From Candidatus Magnetominusculus dajiuhuensis (GTDB taxonomy: Bacteria; Nitrospirota; Thermodesulfovibrionia; Thermodesulfovibrionales; Magnetobacteriaceae): a stretch of 64,000 bases of DNA. The position numbers and the translations under genes were made by a program. The stretch's first letter is position 1. Every line of letters begins with the position of its first letter. This document shows, in pieces, positions 43,434-52,782 of this stretch. The DNA is taken from contig JADFXP010000005.1 of the NCBI GenBank assembly GCA_015233465.1, positions 62,001 through 126,000 on the forward strand. Direction: 5' to 3'. The notes beneath the pieces are model-generated. The model did no database searches. It saw only the letters and a list, made by a program, of their open reading frames with translations, and was not told the DNA's origin.

Positions 43434-43539
43434 TTCATTTTATCTTTGATTAAGAATATCCTAAACCACAATATTATTTCAACTATCAGTTTAATTTTGA
43501 TATAATAGTCAATATTTAAATAAATTTAAAGAGAGTTTT

Positions 43540-44178
43540 ATGCCGCAAATAATAAACAACTATAAAATTATAAATCTCCTTTTCATTTCATTAATATGTT
43601 TTATCGTATTAATAGATAAAGATGTCAATGCTATAGATAATTCAGATAATTATTACCTGTCAAAGTTTATCTTTCTCCCATTAACTAATGATAAAGCCAA
43701 AGAGACCGATACAGACCAGCTTTTAAAGACTAATTCATGCCCAGCCTGCAATCTAAAAAATGCCTCACTTTCCGGTAAAAATCTCTCCAATGCCAATCTT
43801 GAAGGCGCTAATCTCTTTGAAGCCGATCTTAGTAAATCTAACCTAAATAATGCAAATTTGATTAATGCAGAACTTGTTAACTCATATATGAAAAATGCCA
43901 ATCTCTCAAACGCAGTCCTCAAAGACGCAGTCCTCTCTCAAGCAGATATGGAAGGGGCGGATTTAAGTTACGCGGATTTAACAAATGCCAGTCTTAAATG
44001 GGCACATCTTATGAACACTAATCTCTCTCATGCTAAACTTGATGGAGCAGATTTATCTCATGCAAACTTATTTAATGCTAATATTACAGACGCAGCTCTC
44101 ACAAATACAAATCTTAGCGGTGCTACATGGATTGACGGCAAAAAATGCGCTGATGAGTCTATCGGTTACTGTAAATAA
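43540..44178 (+). CDS. Exported pentapeptide-repeat protein
   Basis: A 212-aa protein. A signal-like hydrophobic head (KIINLLFISLICFIVLIDKDVNA) suggests export. A C-A-C pair (SCPACNLKNASL) starts the right-handed beta-helix of pentapeptide repeats A(N/D)Lxx, from about residue 68 to 200 (roughly 25 repeats). The final CADESIGYCK could make a disulfide. Function unknown; the DNA-mimic roles of some members are less likely for an exported form. It stands alone, divergent from the acyltransferase. Confidence 0.9.
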   Translation: MPQIINNYKIINLLFISLICFIVLIDKDVNAIDNSDNYYLSKFIFLPLTNDKAKETDTDQLLKTNSCPACNLKNASLSGKNLSNANLEGANLFEADLSKSNLNNANLINAELVNSYMKNANLSNAVLKDAVLSQADMEGADLSYADLTNASLKWAHLMNTNLSHAKLDGADLSHANLFNANITDAALTNTNLSGATWIDGKKCADESIGYCK

Positions 44179-44190
44179 CCTTAAAGAATA

Positions 44191-44380
44191 AGGGCTCTGC
44201 CCTTTTTATCTTCGGGCTCCGCAAAGGGATTTAAAACGTAAGACCTCTGCATAACTACAATTTTTTTAAATTCCCCTTTTTTAAAAGGGGAATTTTAGAA
44301 ACTTTATTTATTTTTAATATAACTTTCTGCTTAAGTTATGCAGAGGTCTTAACGTGTCTAAGACCCTCCCTTTGAACCCA
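44191..44380 (+). repeat. Family A repeat interrupted by a MITE-like element
   Basis: The left part AGGGCTCTGCCCTTTTTATC, TTCGGGCTCCGC, AAAGGGATTTAAAACG is separated by 112 nt from AACGTGTCTAAGACCCTCCC, TTTGAACCCA. Removing the insert restores one family A unit. Confidence 0.8.
44239..44350. mobile_element. MITE-like element, 112 bp
   Basis: Ends are an 18-bp inverted repeat, TAAGACCTCTGCATAACT at 44239-44256 and AGTTATGCAGAGGTCTTA at 44334-44351. The flanks AACG (44235-44238 and 44351-44354) look like a 3-4 bp target duplication. An inner hairpin AATTCCCCTTTT/AAAAGGGGAATT occupies 44268-44296. There is no ORF, so it would need a transposase elsewhere. The CTCTGCATAACT end resembles IS5-type ends, which is from memory. 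Confidence 0.65.
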
Positions 44381-44397
44381 TAATTTAAAAAAAGTGA

Positions 44398-45945
44398 CTA
44401 AGACAGGGCTTTTTGATCAACCTTCTTGTTTACAAATAATTGCTGGAAGATACTTAAAAGATTGCTGCAAAGCCAATATAATACCAATCCTGAAGAAAAG
44501 TTAAGAAACATAAAGGTAAATACTATCGGCATAGCAAGCATTATCTTTGCCTGTTTTGGATCCATTCCAGTCGGAGTCAATTTCTGCTGTATAAACATCG
44601 TTGCTCCCATAATTATCGGAAGGACATAATAAGGATCTTTAGCTGAAAGATCTACTATCCAAAATATAAATGGCGCGCCTCTTAGTTCAATAGCAACCAG
44701 CAGCACCTTATAGAGCGCAAAAAATACAGGTATTTGAATTAATATAGGAAGGCATCCGCCCATTGGATTTACCTTATTTTTCTTATATAGTTCCATCATC
44801 TCTTTTTGCATACGCTGCGGATCTTTTTTATATTTTTCCTTAATATCATTCATTATCGGCTGAAGCTTTTGAAGCTTTTTCATTGAACTCTGGCCTTTAT
44901 TTATTAACGGTATAAATGGAACCCTTAGTATTAATGTCAATGCTATTATTGACCAGCCATAATTTCCTATATAATGATTTATTGATTGAAGCAGCCAAAA
45001 AATTGGTTTTGCTATAATTGAAAAGAATCCAAAATCTATGATATTTTCTAAAGACAGGTTTAAGACCTTTAACAGTTCTTGTTTTTTAGGACCTGCATAA
45101 ATTACGTATTCATTTATCTTGCTGTCAGATCTTAATGCTACAAGTCCATCATCATTTTCCTTATAAGCAATAGCCTCTTTTATACCAGTAATTGGAACAA
45201 TGGCTGCAAAAAAATACATATCTTCCTGCGCTGCCCATTTTATATTATCTTTATAGAATTTTGGAGAGTCAAGGTCTTTTTGCGGGTTAATGTCCCTTTT
45301 ATTAAATTCTTCCAGTATAACTGGCCCAATATGCGCCCTGCTGCTTCCCTCATTGCCCGAATAACCAAAACCGCTTCCAAGGGCAATGAAATATTCATCT
45401 ATACCCTTGAGTTCATCTTTTAGATCAATCTTATAACTATTTCCATAAAACTTATAAGTTCGCTTTATGATCACTCCATTTGATTCAAATGTAAATTCAA
45501 GAGTCTTAATATTGTCTTTATCAATTGTTATATTTTCAGAATCAGTATTAAATAGCGCTGATGAAAATTCAAATTTCTTGGTTTGACCAATTGACATTGG
45601 CGGAATATTTACTGGGGTCTTTAATAATGATGTGAGTTCACCATTAGCATCTTTATATTCTTTAATAACAAATGATCGAATGTTTGCGCCTTTTGTACTG
45701 AATTCCGCTCTGTATAAAGGCGTTTCAACCTTTAAAATTTTTTCATTAGCAGATATTTTCGGAGTTACGTCTATTTTAGTTGTTGTTGGCTCTTTTTTTT
45801 CTACTACAGATTTATTCTCAATAGCTTCATTTTGAGTAGGTTCTATCAATTTCTGCTGTTCTAATTTTGGCTTTACAAATACAATTTGATATAAAATTAA
45901 CACAATCACAGATAATGCAACCGCTAAAAACGCCCTTTTTTCCAT
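44398..45945 (-). CDS. yidC: Membrane protein insertase YidC
   Basis: A 515-aa YidC of Gram-negative type. TM1 is at about 4-20 (ALSVIVLILYQIVFV), the large periplasmic P1 domain at about 60-300, and five membrane segments follow from about 320 to 500, with the conserved hydrophilic-groove arginine in LTLILRVPFIPL and the MGGCLPILIQIPVFFALY region. It inserts and folds inner-membrane proteins with or without Sec. Usually it follows rpmH-rnpA-yidD; none is seen, and upstream are only repeats and the ftsZ end. Confidence 0.97.
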   Translation of the reverse strand: MEKRAFLAVALSVIVLILYQIVFVKPKLEQQKLIEPTQNEAIENKSVVEKKEPTTTKIDVTPKISANEKILKVETPLYRAEFSTKGANIRSFVIKEYKDANGELTSLLKTPVNIPPMSIGQTKKFEFSSALFNTDSENITIDKDNIKTLEFTFESNGVIIKRTYKFYGNSYKIDLKDELKGIDEYFIALGSGFGYSGNEGSSRAHIGPVILEEFNKRDINPQKDLDSPKFYKDNIKWAAQEDMYFFAAIVPITGIKEAIAYKENDDGLVALRSDSKINEYVIYAGPKKQELLKVLNLSLENIIDFGFFSIIAKPIFWLLQSINHYIGNYGWSIIALTLILRVPFIPLINKGQSSMKKLQKLQPIMNDIKEKYKKDPQRMQKEMMELYKKNKVNPMGGCLPILIQIPVFFALYKVLLVAIELRGAPFIFWIVDLSAKDPYYVLPIIMGATMFIQQKLTPTGMDPKQAKIMLAMPIVFTFMFLNFSSGLVLYWLCSNLLSIFQQLFVNKKVDQKALS

Positions 45946-46064
45946 TATATAATCACCTTATTAAACCTATTTTTCATTTGCAGTATCTCAGCAAGATTAT
46001 TTTTTACTACAGTATACTTTATATTAATACCACAGATTGTGTCAAATAACTAATTATTTGTTTT

Positions 46065-46123
46065 GAGGGCTCTGCCCTTTTCATCTACTGGCTCCCGCAA
46101 AGGGACTCGTCCCTTTGAACCCA
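46065..46123 (+). repeat. Family A palindromic repeat
   Basis: GAGGGCTCTGCCCTTTTCAT, CTACTGGCTCCCGC, AAAGGGACTCGTCCCTTTGA, ACCCA. Nearly identical to the copy at 34709. Confidence 0.9.
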
Positions 46124-46196
46124 TTATAAAAACAGCATCTTGATTTATATTTTATTTTGATGATAGAATAAATATTATTTGTTTCATTTGGAAGGA

Positions 46197-46237
46197 GCAG
46201 AGGACCTATTTTAGAGGGATTTACTTAGGTCCTCTGC
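46197..46237 (-). terminator. Hairpin downstream of ftsZ
   Basis: GCAGAGGACCTA and TAGGTCCTCTGC form a perfect 12-bp stem with a 17-nt loop, 16 nt beyond the ftsZ stop. It lacks a T tract, so it may protect the 3' end of the dcw transcript more than stop it. Confidence 0.5.
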
Positions 46238-46253
46238 GAATGAAAGGCTTTAG

Positions 46254-47468
46254 TTATATCTTACTGCCTACAGGTTTACGTGAAAATGTCGGAATATCTA
46301 CCTCATCTTCACATCCTAAAATATTACGTTCTGCTGCACGAGAGTCTTTTTCATATAAATTTGCAAATGACTCCTTTGTTAAAAACCGTTCAGACCTGCT
46401 CCTATATGACGGTACCTTATCTTCAACTGGTGCCCTTTTTACAGGTTCATTTACTGTTTCAGGTCTCCACTTATTCATCTCAGCGGCTGGGATTTTTTCC
46501 TTTTTCTCTTCAAAACTTGTTGCAATAACGGTTATTCTTACCTCATCTTTCATCTCAGCATCCATTGATACGCCAAATATTATATTTGCATCATTATGCG
46601 CTGAATCATATATCAAACCAGTAGCGTTCTGAATTGAATCTAGAGATAAAGTCTCTCCGCCAGTTATATTTACTAATATACCTCTTGCGCCTTCTATTGT
46701 ATTATCCTCTAGAAGCGGGATAGAGATCGCCTTCTTTGCTGCCTCGAGTACGCCTTCTTCTCCAACTCCTGTTCCAAGTCCCATCACTGCCTTGCCTGAA
46801 CCCTTCATTATGCTCTTTACATCAGCAAAATCCAGATTGATTAATCCAGGTACTAATATCAGATCAGTTATTCCCTGTACTGCATTTTTTAATACATCAT
46901 TTGCTAGTTCAAATGATTTTAAAAGCGATGTTCCCTTTTCAACTACTAATTGAATCCTATCATTAGGAATTATAATTATTGTATCTACATGTTTATTTAA
47001 TTCCTTGATTCCTGCCATTGCATTAGCTAAGCGCTTTTTACCTTCATAGAAAAATGGCTTGGTAACAACACCAACAGTCAATATGCCAGCCTCATGCGCC
47101 AATTCTGCTATTACAGGGGCTGCTCCAGTGCCTGTGCCTCCGCCCATTCCTGCAGTTATAAATACCATATCTGATCCTTCAATACAGTCTCTAATACGGT
47201 CAATGTCCTCATGAGCTGACTCTCTGCCTACCATAGGTTCTGAACCTGCGCCAAGTCCACGTGTGATATTTTGCCCGATTTGCAGCTTTACTGGCGCTAA
47301 GGATGTCTCAAGCACCTGCATATCCGTATTTACTGCTATAAACTCTACTTCCTTTAGATTTCCTCTAATCATTGTGTTTAAAGCATTACCGCCTGCCCCG
47401 CCAACGCCTATTACCTTGATCTTTGCCTGATGATTCTTTGTCTCATCCAACTGAAAATTCATTGCCAT
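46254..47468 (-). CDS. ftsZ: Cell division protein FtsZ
   Basis: A 404-aa tubulin-like GTPase that forms the Z ring. GTP-binding G box [11 protein letters not shown] at about 107-117, N-terminal [18 protein letters not shown], and T7 loop [11 protein letters not shown] are intact. The disordered linker at about 320-385 is followed by the C-terminal FtsA/ZipA-binding peptide ([11 protein letters not shown]). It is the last gene of the dcw cluster, 21 nt after ftsA. Confidence 0.99.
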   Translation of the reverse strand: MAMNFQLDETKNHQAKIKVIGVGGAGGNALNTMIRGNLKEVEFIAVNTDMQVLETSLAPVKLQIGQNITRGLGAGSEPMVGRESAHEDIDRIRDCIEGSDMVFITAGMGGGTGTGAAPVIAELAHEAGILTVGVVTKPFFYEGKKRLANAMAGIKELNKHVDTIIIIPNDRIQLVVEKGTSLLKSFELANDVLKNAVQGITDLILVPGLINLDFADVKSIMKGSGKAVMGLGTGVGEEGVLEAAKKAISIPLLEDNTIEGARGILVNITGGETLSLDSIQNATGLIYDSAHNDANIIFGVSMDAEMKDEVRITVIATSFEEKKEKIPAAEMNKWRPETVNEPVKRAPVEDKVPSYRSRSERFLTKESFANLYEKDSRAAERNILGCEDEVDIPTFSRKPVGSKI

Positions 47469-47489
47469 AAAAAACCCTCCTTAAATAAA

Positions 47490-48743
47490 TTATTTATTGT
47501 TTTTGACTTGATTCTTTTCTTTAGAAAAAATACCCTTAAACCAACCCCTAATATTACCCGTTATTCCATAAAAATCCCATGTCTTAACTACCGCTGCATT
47601 TCCTTCGCCTTTGTTATCTTTCATAGCATATCTTAATAACCCAAATGCAGTTGTATAAATTGGACTCTTCACCGCATCTGTGACTCCTGACCCAACAGGA
47701 CCTCCTATCCTTACTGGCAGCTTTAAAATACCTTCGCACATTATATCTATTCCATTAAGTAAAGATGCCCCCCCAGTTAAAACTACTCCATAAGGAGCTA
47801 GCTCATACCCGCCCATCTTTTCTATTTCCCTTCTAACAAGTTCGCAGACCTCCTGCGTTCGAGGGGCTATTATATCCGTTAAAATTTTACGCGGGATAAC
47901 CTTTACCACTCTGTTTGCTACCATTATGGAAAGCTCATTCATATCATCATCCTGCTGAGACATAGCGCTTCCATACGCCTTTTTTATTCTCTCTGCCTCA
48001 AGATACGGCAGTCTCAACCCAACTGCAATATCATTTGTAAAATGATTTCCGCCTACGCTTAATATTGATACATCAAAAAATGTCTGATTTTTATATAAAA
48101 TAATGTCTGAGGTTCCGCCTCCAATATCTACAACGATTGCCCCTTCTTTTTTCTCATCCTCTTCAAGGGCTGCCATTGCTGATGCAAAAGGCTCAAGAAC
48201 TATCTCTACCACATGAACATTTGATAACTCACAGCATTTTAATAAATTTTGGATTGACGTAACAGACCCTGTTATAATCTGAATACTCGCCTCAAGACGT
48301 ACGCCCTTCATTCCAATAGGATTTAGAATCCCGCCGTCTCCATCAACAATATATTCAATCGGCACAATGTGCAGCACCTCTCTATCAAGAGGCACATAGA
48401 CTGCCTGCGCTGAATCCATAACACGATCTATATCTTTCTGCCCTACAACTCCATCTGTAATCCCAACAACCCCGCTGCTTTTAAAACTCTTTATATGACC
48501 GCCTGCTATACCTACATAAACCTCTTCAATCGTAAATCCTGCCTGTGTGGACGCATCATTTATGGATGCCTTTATTGAATCCACAGTCAAGTCCATATCA
48601 ACTACTATCCCTTTACGCAGGCCATTTGAGGGCGATTTCCCTATTGCAATTATCTCAAAAGAGTCGCCGACTACCTCAGCCACTATTGTAAATATCTTAG
48701 TTGTTCCAACATCTAAGCCAGCTATTATCTTTCTGCCACTCAT
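47490..48743 (-). CDS. ftsA: Cell division protein FtsA
   Basis: A 417-aa actin-like protein that ties FtsZ to the membrane. The ATPase core has GLDVGTTKI, the VVDIGGGTSDII motif, and GVVLTGGASLL, and the 1C domain occupies about 85-165. The C-terminal amphipathic helix is formed by about 395-415 (NIRGWFKGIFSK). It sits between ftsQ and ftsZ as usual, with 24 nt to ftsQ. Confidence 0.98.
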   Translation of the reverse strand: MSGRKIIAGLDVGTTKIFTIVAEVVGDSFEIIAIGKSPSNGLRKGIVVDMDLTVDSIKASINDASTQAGFTIEEVYVGIAGGHIKSFKSSGVVGITDGVVGQKDIDRVMDSAQAVYVPLDREVLHIVPIEYIVDGDGGILNPIGMKGVRLEASIQIITGSVTSIQNLLKCCELSNVHVVEIVLEPFASAMAALEEDEKKEGAIVVDIGGGTSDIILYKNQTFFDVSILSVGGNHFTNDIAVGLRLPYLEAERIKKAYGSAMSQQDDDMNELSIMVANRVVKVIPRKILTDIIAPRTQEVCELVRREIEKMGGYELAPYGVVLTGGASLLNGIDIMCEGILKLPVRIGGPVGSGVTDAVKSPIYTTAFGLLRYAMKDNKGEGNAAVVKTWDFYGITGNIRGWFKGIFSKEKNQVKNNK

Positions 48744-48767
48744 AATTTCAATGCCTTTTTATCTTCC

Positions 48768-49538
48768 TTATACATTTTTTAGTGTTTTCACGATTAATCG
48801 TTTCTGAAATCTTACATCTATATATTCAATCATGTACTTCCTGCTCTCTATATCTTCCTTTAAAAGCATATATTTTTGTAATTTTGTCTCATAATCGCCG
48901 CTGCCAACTACTACCTTTACTCCATTAAGCGTAATAGATAGATCTTCCACACACTTTCCATTAATCTCAACAGGAGTCCAAGCTAATATGCCATCTTTAA
49001 TTATTATCTTACTAAGTTGTACAGCCTCTAAAAATGCCTCATTATTACTTGTGGCAAGTTTTATCATTGGAAGATCCTTTCTACTCTCTGGAACAATATC
49101 TAACCTCTCGCCATTTTCATCTATTATATAAATTGTACCTTTTACGTCATATAATGCAATTGGAGTTACCTCATCAATCTTTAACATCAGTGTATCAGGA
49201 TATATCTTTCTTACGTATGCCTTGCTTATCCAAGCTGAATCTTTTAGTTTTCCTGCTATAATCCTTTTATTTAAAGTAAACAAATTTCTATTAGTTATCC
49301 CCGTCATTGATACGACTTCTTCTTTTGTCAGATTTTTATTTCCCTCAATAATAAATCTTTTGATTATAAATAAATCGCTTCCAGCTAGAAGCCAAGCGCT
49401 CACTGCTGTCATTATACTTAGTGCAATGATTGTCAACATCAACTTTTTAGCCATTAGACGCGCCTTAAACGGCTCTTTCTTTTTGACTAATTGTTTCTTT
49501 TTTAACTTACCTATTTTTTTCTTATTTTCAATAATCAT
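48768..49538 (-). CDS. ftsQ: Cell division protein FtsQ/DivIB
   Basis: A 256-aa single-pass protein. A basic cytoplasmic head is followed by a membrane span at about 32-52 and a POTRA domain at about 55-125 (FIIKRFIIEGNKNLTKEEVVSMTGI) plus the beta domain. It links FtsB/FtsL and FtsW/FtsI in the divisome. The gene lies 3 nt after ddl and 24 nt before ftsA, the canonical place. Confidence 0.93.
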   Translation of the reverse strand: MIIENKKKIGKLKKKQLVKKKEPFKARLMAKKLMLTIIALSIMTAVSAWLLAGSDLFIIKRFIIEGNKNLTKEEVVSMTGITNRNLFTLNKRIIAGKLKDSAWISKAYVRKIYPDTLMLKIDEVTPIALYDVKGTIYIIDENGERLDIVPESRKDLPMIKLATSNNEAFLEAVQLSKIIIKDGILAWTPVEINGKCVEDLSITLNGVKVVVGSGDYETKLQKYMLLKEDIESRKYMIEYIDVRFQKRLIVKTLKNV

Positions 49539-49541
49539 TAA

Positions 49542-50453
49542 TTAAACCAAACTGTCAATTATTATATCTTCTATAAGCTGTGTAAATGTCAGCCCTGCAA
49601 CCATTGCTATCTTTGGTAATAATGATGTTGCAGTCATTCCAGGAAGTGTATTTACCTCTAGGATATAAGACTTTCCTTCTCTGATTACAATCATATCTAC
49701 CCGTGCAGCGCCTTTACAGTTTAATACCTGATAAGCCTTTAACGCTGTATCTTTTACGCTTTCAAATAATATCTCATCTATTTGCGGCGGTATAATATAC
49801 TGAGTTGCACCATCAAGATATTTTGCCTCATAATCATAAAATTCCCTCTTTGTCCTTATCTCAACTCCTCCTAAGACCTTCCCGCCTACTATTCCTACAT
49901 GTATCTCTTTACCCTTTATAAATCTCTCGACAATTGCAGTATTACAATATCTATATGCCTTCTCAAGCGCCTCTTTGATCTCACTCTTTTCCTTTACAAT
50001 GGTTATTCCAACGCTTGAGCCTTCATTATTTGGTTTAATTACACATGGAAGTGGAATTGAAATATCCTCAACTTCCGTATTATTTCTTAATACCTCATAC
50101 TCTGGTATTAATAATCCATTACATGTAAAGACATATTTTGACATTAATTTGTCCATTGCAACTGCTGATGTAACTATATTTGAACCTGTATATGGTATTC
50201 CAATTATCTCTAGCATTCCTTGAATAGAGCCGTTTTCACCCCATCCGCCGTGCAAGGCTATAAAACATACATCAAGTTCCATATCCGTAAGCCTTCTGCT
50301 TATATTGCTGTCAGCGTCCATCAGCCAAACACTATACCCAGCATCCTTAAGGCATTGATACACTGCATTACCTGTCCTCAGCGATACCTCTCGTTCAGAA
50401 GACAATCCTCCGCATAAAACGCCTATTTTTTTACCTTCTAATTCCTGTCTCAT
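49542..50453 (-). CDS. ddl: D-alanine--D-alanine ligase
   Basis: A 303-aa ATP-grasp enzyme joining two D-alanines. Seen: VLCGGLSSEREVSLRTG at the start, ALHGGWGENGSIQGMLE, PYTGSNIVTSAVAMDK and LEVNTLPGMTATSLLPK at the end. The start ATG at 50453 overlaps the murB TGA (ATGA); a longer ATG at 50471 is in frame but lies within murB. It is the last enzyme of the UDP-MurNAc-pentapeptide branch here before the division genes. Confidence 0.97.
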   Translation of the reverse strand: MRQELEGKKIGVLCGGLSSEREVSLRTGNAVYQCLKDAGYSVWLMDADSNISRRLTDMELDVCFIALHGGWGENGSIQGMLEIIGIPYTGSNIVTSAVAMDKLMSKYVFTCNGLLIPEYEVLRNNTEVEDISIPLPCVIKPNNEGSSVGITIVKEKSEIKEALEKAYRYCNTAIVERFIKGKEIHVGIVGGKVLGGVEIRTKREFYDYEAKYLDGATQYIIPPQIDEILFESVKDTALKAYQVLNCKGAARVDMIVIREGKSYILEVNTLPGMTATSLLPKIAMVAGLTFTQLIEDIIIDSLV

Positions 50454-51418
50454 AAATTTATTCTCCCGCATCTGACATTTCCACTGGTAACTATCTTTAT
50501 CTCTGGTTCTAATTCAACTCCAAAATTCTTAAAAACTATTTCCTTTACCTTATCCATTAATATCAAAAAATCATTGCAGCTTCCGCCGCCTTTATTTATA
50601 AAAAAATTAGCATGTGTATTACTTACAAATATGCCGCCATTATTCAGACCCTTACACCCAGACTGTTCTATCAGCCTGCCTGCATAATCGCCTTGAGGAT
50701 TTTTAAATACACACCCTGCTGAACGCTGATCTATTGGCTGTGATGCCTTTTTCTTTTCAAATATCTCCTTAATCTTATCTGTTACTCTTTCTGATGAATC
50801 TCTCTTTAACGCAATCTTTGTACTTATTATTAACGCATCCTCTGAGATATTTGAACCTCTATATCTAAATGTCAATCCACTTTCAGTATCTGCGTTTTTT
50901 GATATATCTCGTATTACCCCATCTTTGTTTATTACAGTTACTTCCCTTACAAGGCCTCCAATCTCACACCCATATGACCCTGCATTACCATAGACTGCCC
51001 CGCCAACTGTTCCTGGTATCCCTGAAAGACCTTCAATCCCTGTATAGCCTCTATCTTTTACATATTTTAATAATCCTTGCAGCATTACTCCTGCCTCTGC
51101 CTCAATCATAATCTCATCTGACGCCAGGTCTCCAATCTCTCTTATCTGCCCAAGTCCCTTTGTACAGATTATATATCCATCATATCCTTGATCACTAAAC
51201 AAAATATTACTTCCGCCACCAAGGGCAAACATCTGAGCATCATCTGAGCGGTACTTTAAAAATTTGCTCATAAAATCTAAACTACCCGCCTCAATAAAAT
51301 ATTGTGCCCTTCCGCCAATCTTTAGGCTTGTATGATTAGCCATTGGTTCATTATATTTAATGACTGTCCCTGTTTCTACACAGAGTCTATCAAGTTCAGA
51401 CTGTATATTCACTAACAA
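50450..51418 (-). CDS. murB: UDP-N-acetylenolpyruvoylglucosamine reductase
   Basis: A 322-aa type II-like MurB of the FAD-linked family. Visible: the FAD loops GGRAQYFIEA, LGGGSNILFSDQGYDG, GLSGIPGTVGGAVYGNAGSYG, and the catalytic Ser region QRSAGCVFKNPQGDYAG. It makes UDP-MurNAc. The start is probably TTG 51418 (or GTG 51412), preceded by GGAGAGAG. It overlaps murC by 23 nt and ddl by 4 nt. Confidence 0.96.
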   Translation of the reverse strand: MLVNIQSELDRLCVETGTVIKYNEPMANHTSLKIGGRAQYFIEAGSLDFMSKFLKYRSDDAQMFALGGGSNILFSDQGYDGYIICTKGLGQIREIGDLASDEIMIEAEAGVMLQGLLKYVKDRGYTGIEGLSGIPGTVGGAVYGNAGSYGCEIGGLVREVTVINKDGVIRDISKNADTESGLTFRYRGSNISEDALIISTKIALKRDSSERVTDKIKEIFEKKKASQPIDQRSAGCVFKNPQGDYAGRLIEQSGCKGLNNGGIFVSNTHANFFINKGGGSCNDFLILMDKVKEIVFKNFGVELEPEIKIVTSGNVRCGRINL

Positions 51419-52754
51419 ATCTCTCTCCTATCTTCCAAATATCCCCTGCCCCAAATGTTATGACAATATCGCCTGACTTACATTCATCTTTGAGCAGTCT
51501 TGGAATTTCATTGCTATTTTGTACATATGTTACATTTACGCCTTTTTTTAACATCATCTCTGATAAAATCTTTGAATTTACTCCTTTTATCTCTTTTTCG
51601 CCTGCTGAATATATATCCATTAGAAATATCTTATCTTCGCCTATGAATACAGATGCAAAATCATCCATCAGGTCTGCTGTTCTTGAATATCTATGGGGCT
51701 GAAAGACTACCACTCTGCGTCTGTCCTTAATCCCTGATAATGTCATCTTTATCTCAGTTGGATGATGACCATAATCATCAAATACCTTGATACCGCCAAC
51801 TTCACCCTTAAACTCACACCTGCGTTTAATACCTCTAAATTGCCCTATGCTCTCTTTTATCTCCTCAAACCCTATATCTACAGAGAGCGATGCTGCAATA
51901 GCTGCTATTGAATTTAGCACATTATGTATTCCTGAAAGAGGCAAATGAATACTAACCATATATTTATCCTTATAATATAGATCATATTCAGAATACATAA
52001 AACCAGTCTTTATATTTTTTGCATAATAATCTGCTTCATTACTCAATCCATAGGTTATATATCTTCTGCTTAGTAGTGGTATTATCTCCCTTATATATGG
52101 ATCCTCCAAACATATTATAGATGTACCAAAAAAAGGAGTCTTATTCATAAATGCGATAAAAGCGCAGCACAACTCATCCATATTACTGTAATGATCCATG
52201 TGCTCTTTATCAATATTTGTTACAACTGCAATCGTTGGATTGAGTTTAAGAAACGACCCGTCACTCTCATCTGCCTCTGCTACAAAAAACTCCCCGCTTC
52301 CAAGCATTGCATTAGTGCCTGTTGCATTGAGTTTTCCTCCTACTACTACTGTAGGATCAAGGCCTGCATGAGACAATATTGTTGATATTAATGATGTTGT
52401 AGTCGTCTTGCCGTGAGAGCCTGCTATTAAAATACTGTATTTCAATCTGCCAATCTCAGCAAGCATCTCTGCGCGAGGTATCACTGGAATTAATCGCCTT
52501 TTGGCCTCTATTACCTCTACATTGTCTTCCTTTACAGCACTTGATATAACCACCACATGGGCATCCATGACATTTTCAGCCCTATGACCAATATTTATCG
52601 TTACACCAAGCCCTCGCAGCCTTTCAACACTAGAACCATCTGAAATATCTGATCCTGTCACACTGTAACCAAGATTACATAATACCTCAGCTATACCGCT
52701 CATCCCGATACCGCCGATACCAACAAAATGTACTGTTTTATAGAGTTTTATCAA
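51396..52754 (-). CDS. murC: UDP-N-acetylmuramate--L-alanine ligase
   Basis: A 452-aa Mur ligase. The N-terminal Rossmann loop VHFVGIGGIGMSGIAE, P-loop GSHGKTTTTSL, VVTNIDKEHMDHY and the catalytic FDDYGHHPTEI are all present. It adds the first amino acid to UDP-MurNAc. It overlaps murB and lies 28 nt after murG. Confidence 0.98.
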   Translation of the reverse strand: MIKLYKTVHFVGIGGIGMSGIAEVLCNLGYSVTGSDISDGSSVERLRGLGVTINIGHRAENVMDAHVVVISSAVKEDNVEVIEAKRRLIPVIPRAEMLAEIGRLKYSILIAGSHGKTTTTSLISTILSHAGLDPTVVVGGKLNATGTNAMLGSGEFFVAEADESDGSFLKLNPTIAVVTNIDKEHMDHYSNMDELCCAFIAFMNKTPFFGTSIICLEDPYIREIIPLLSRRYITYGLSNEADYYAKNIKTGFMYSEYDLYYKDKYMVSIHLPLSGIHNVLNSIAAIAASLSVDIGFEEIKESIGQFRGIKRRCEFKGEVGGIKVFDDYGHHPTEIKMTLSGIKDRRRVVVFQPHRYSRTADLMDDFASVFIGEDKIFLMDIYSAGEKEIKGVNSKILSEMMLKKGVNVTYVQNSNEIPRLLKDECKSGDIVITFGAGDIWKIGERFVSEYTV

Positions 52755-52782
52755 ACCACACCTGCCATTTCTTTATATTTTT

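Larger units (their letters stand above)
45946..46253. other. 308-nt gap: yidC upstream region, repeat and ftsZ hairpin
   Basis: The yidC start has AAGGTGAT before ATG 45945. At 46065-46123 lies a family A repeat and at 46197-46237 a hairpin beyond ftsZ. The rest is AT-rich; I see no gene or other signal. Confidence 0.7.
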
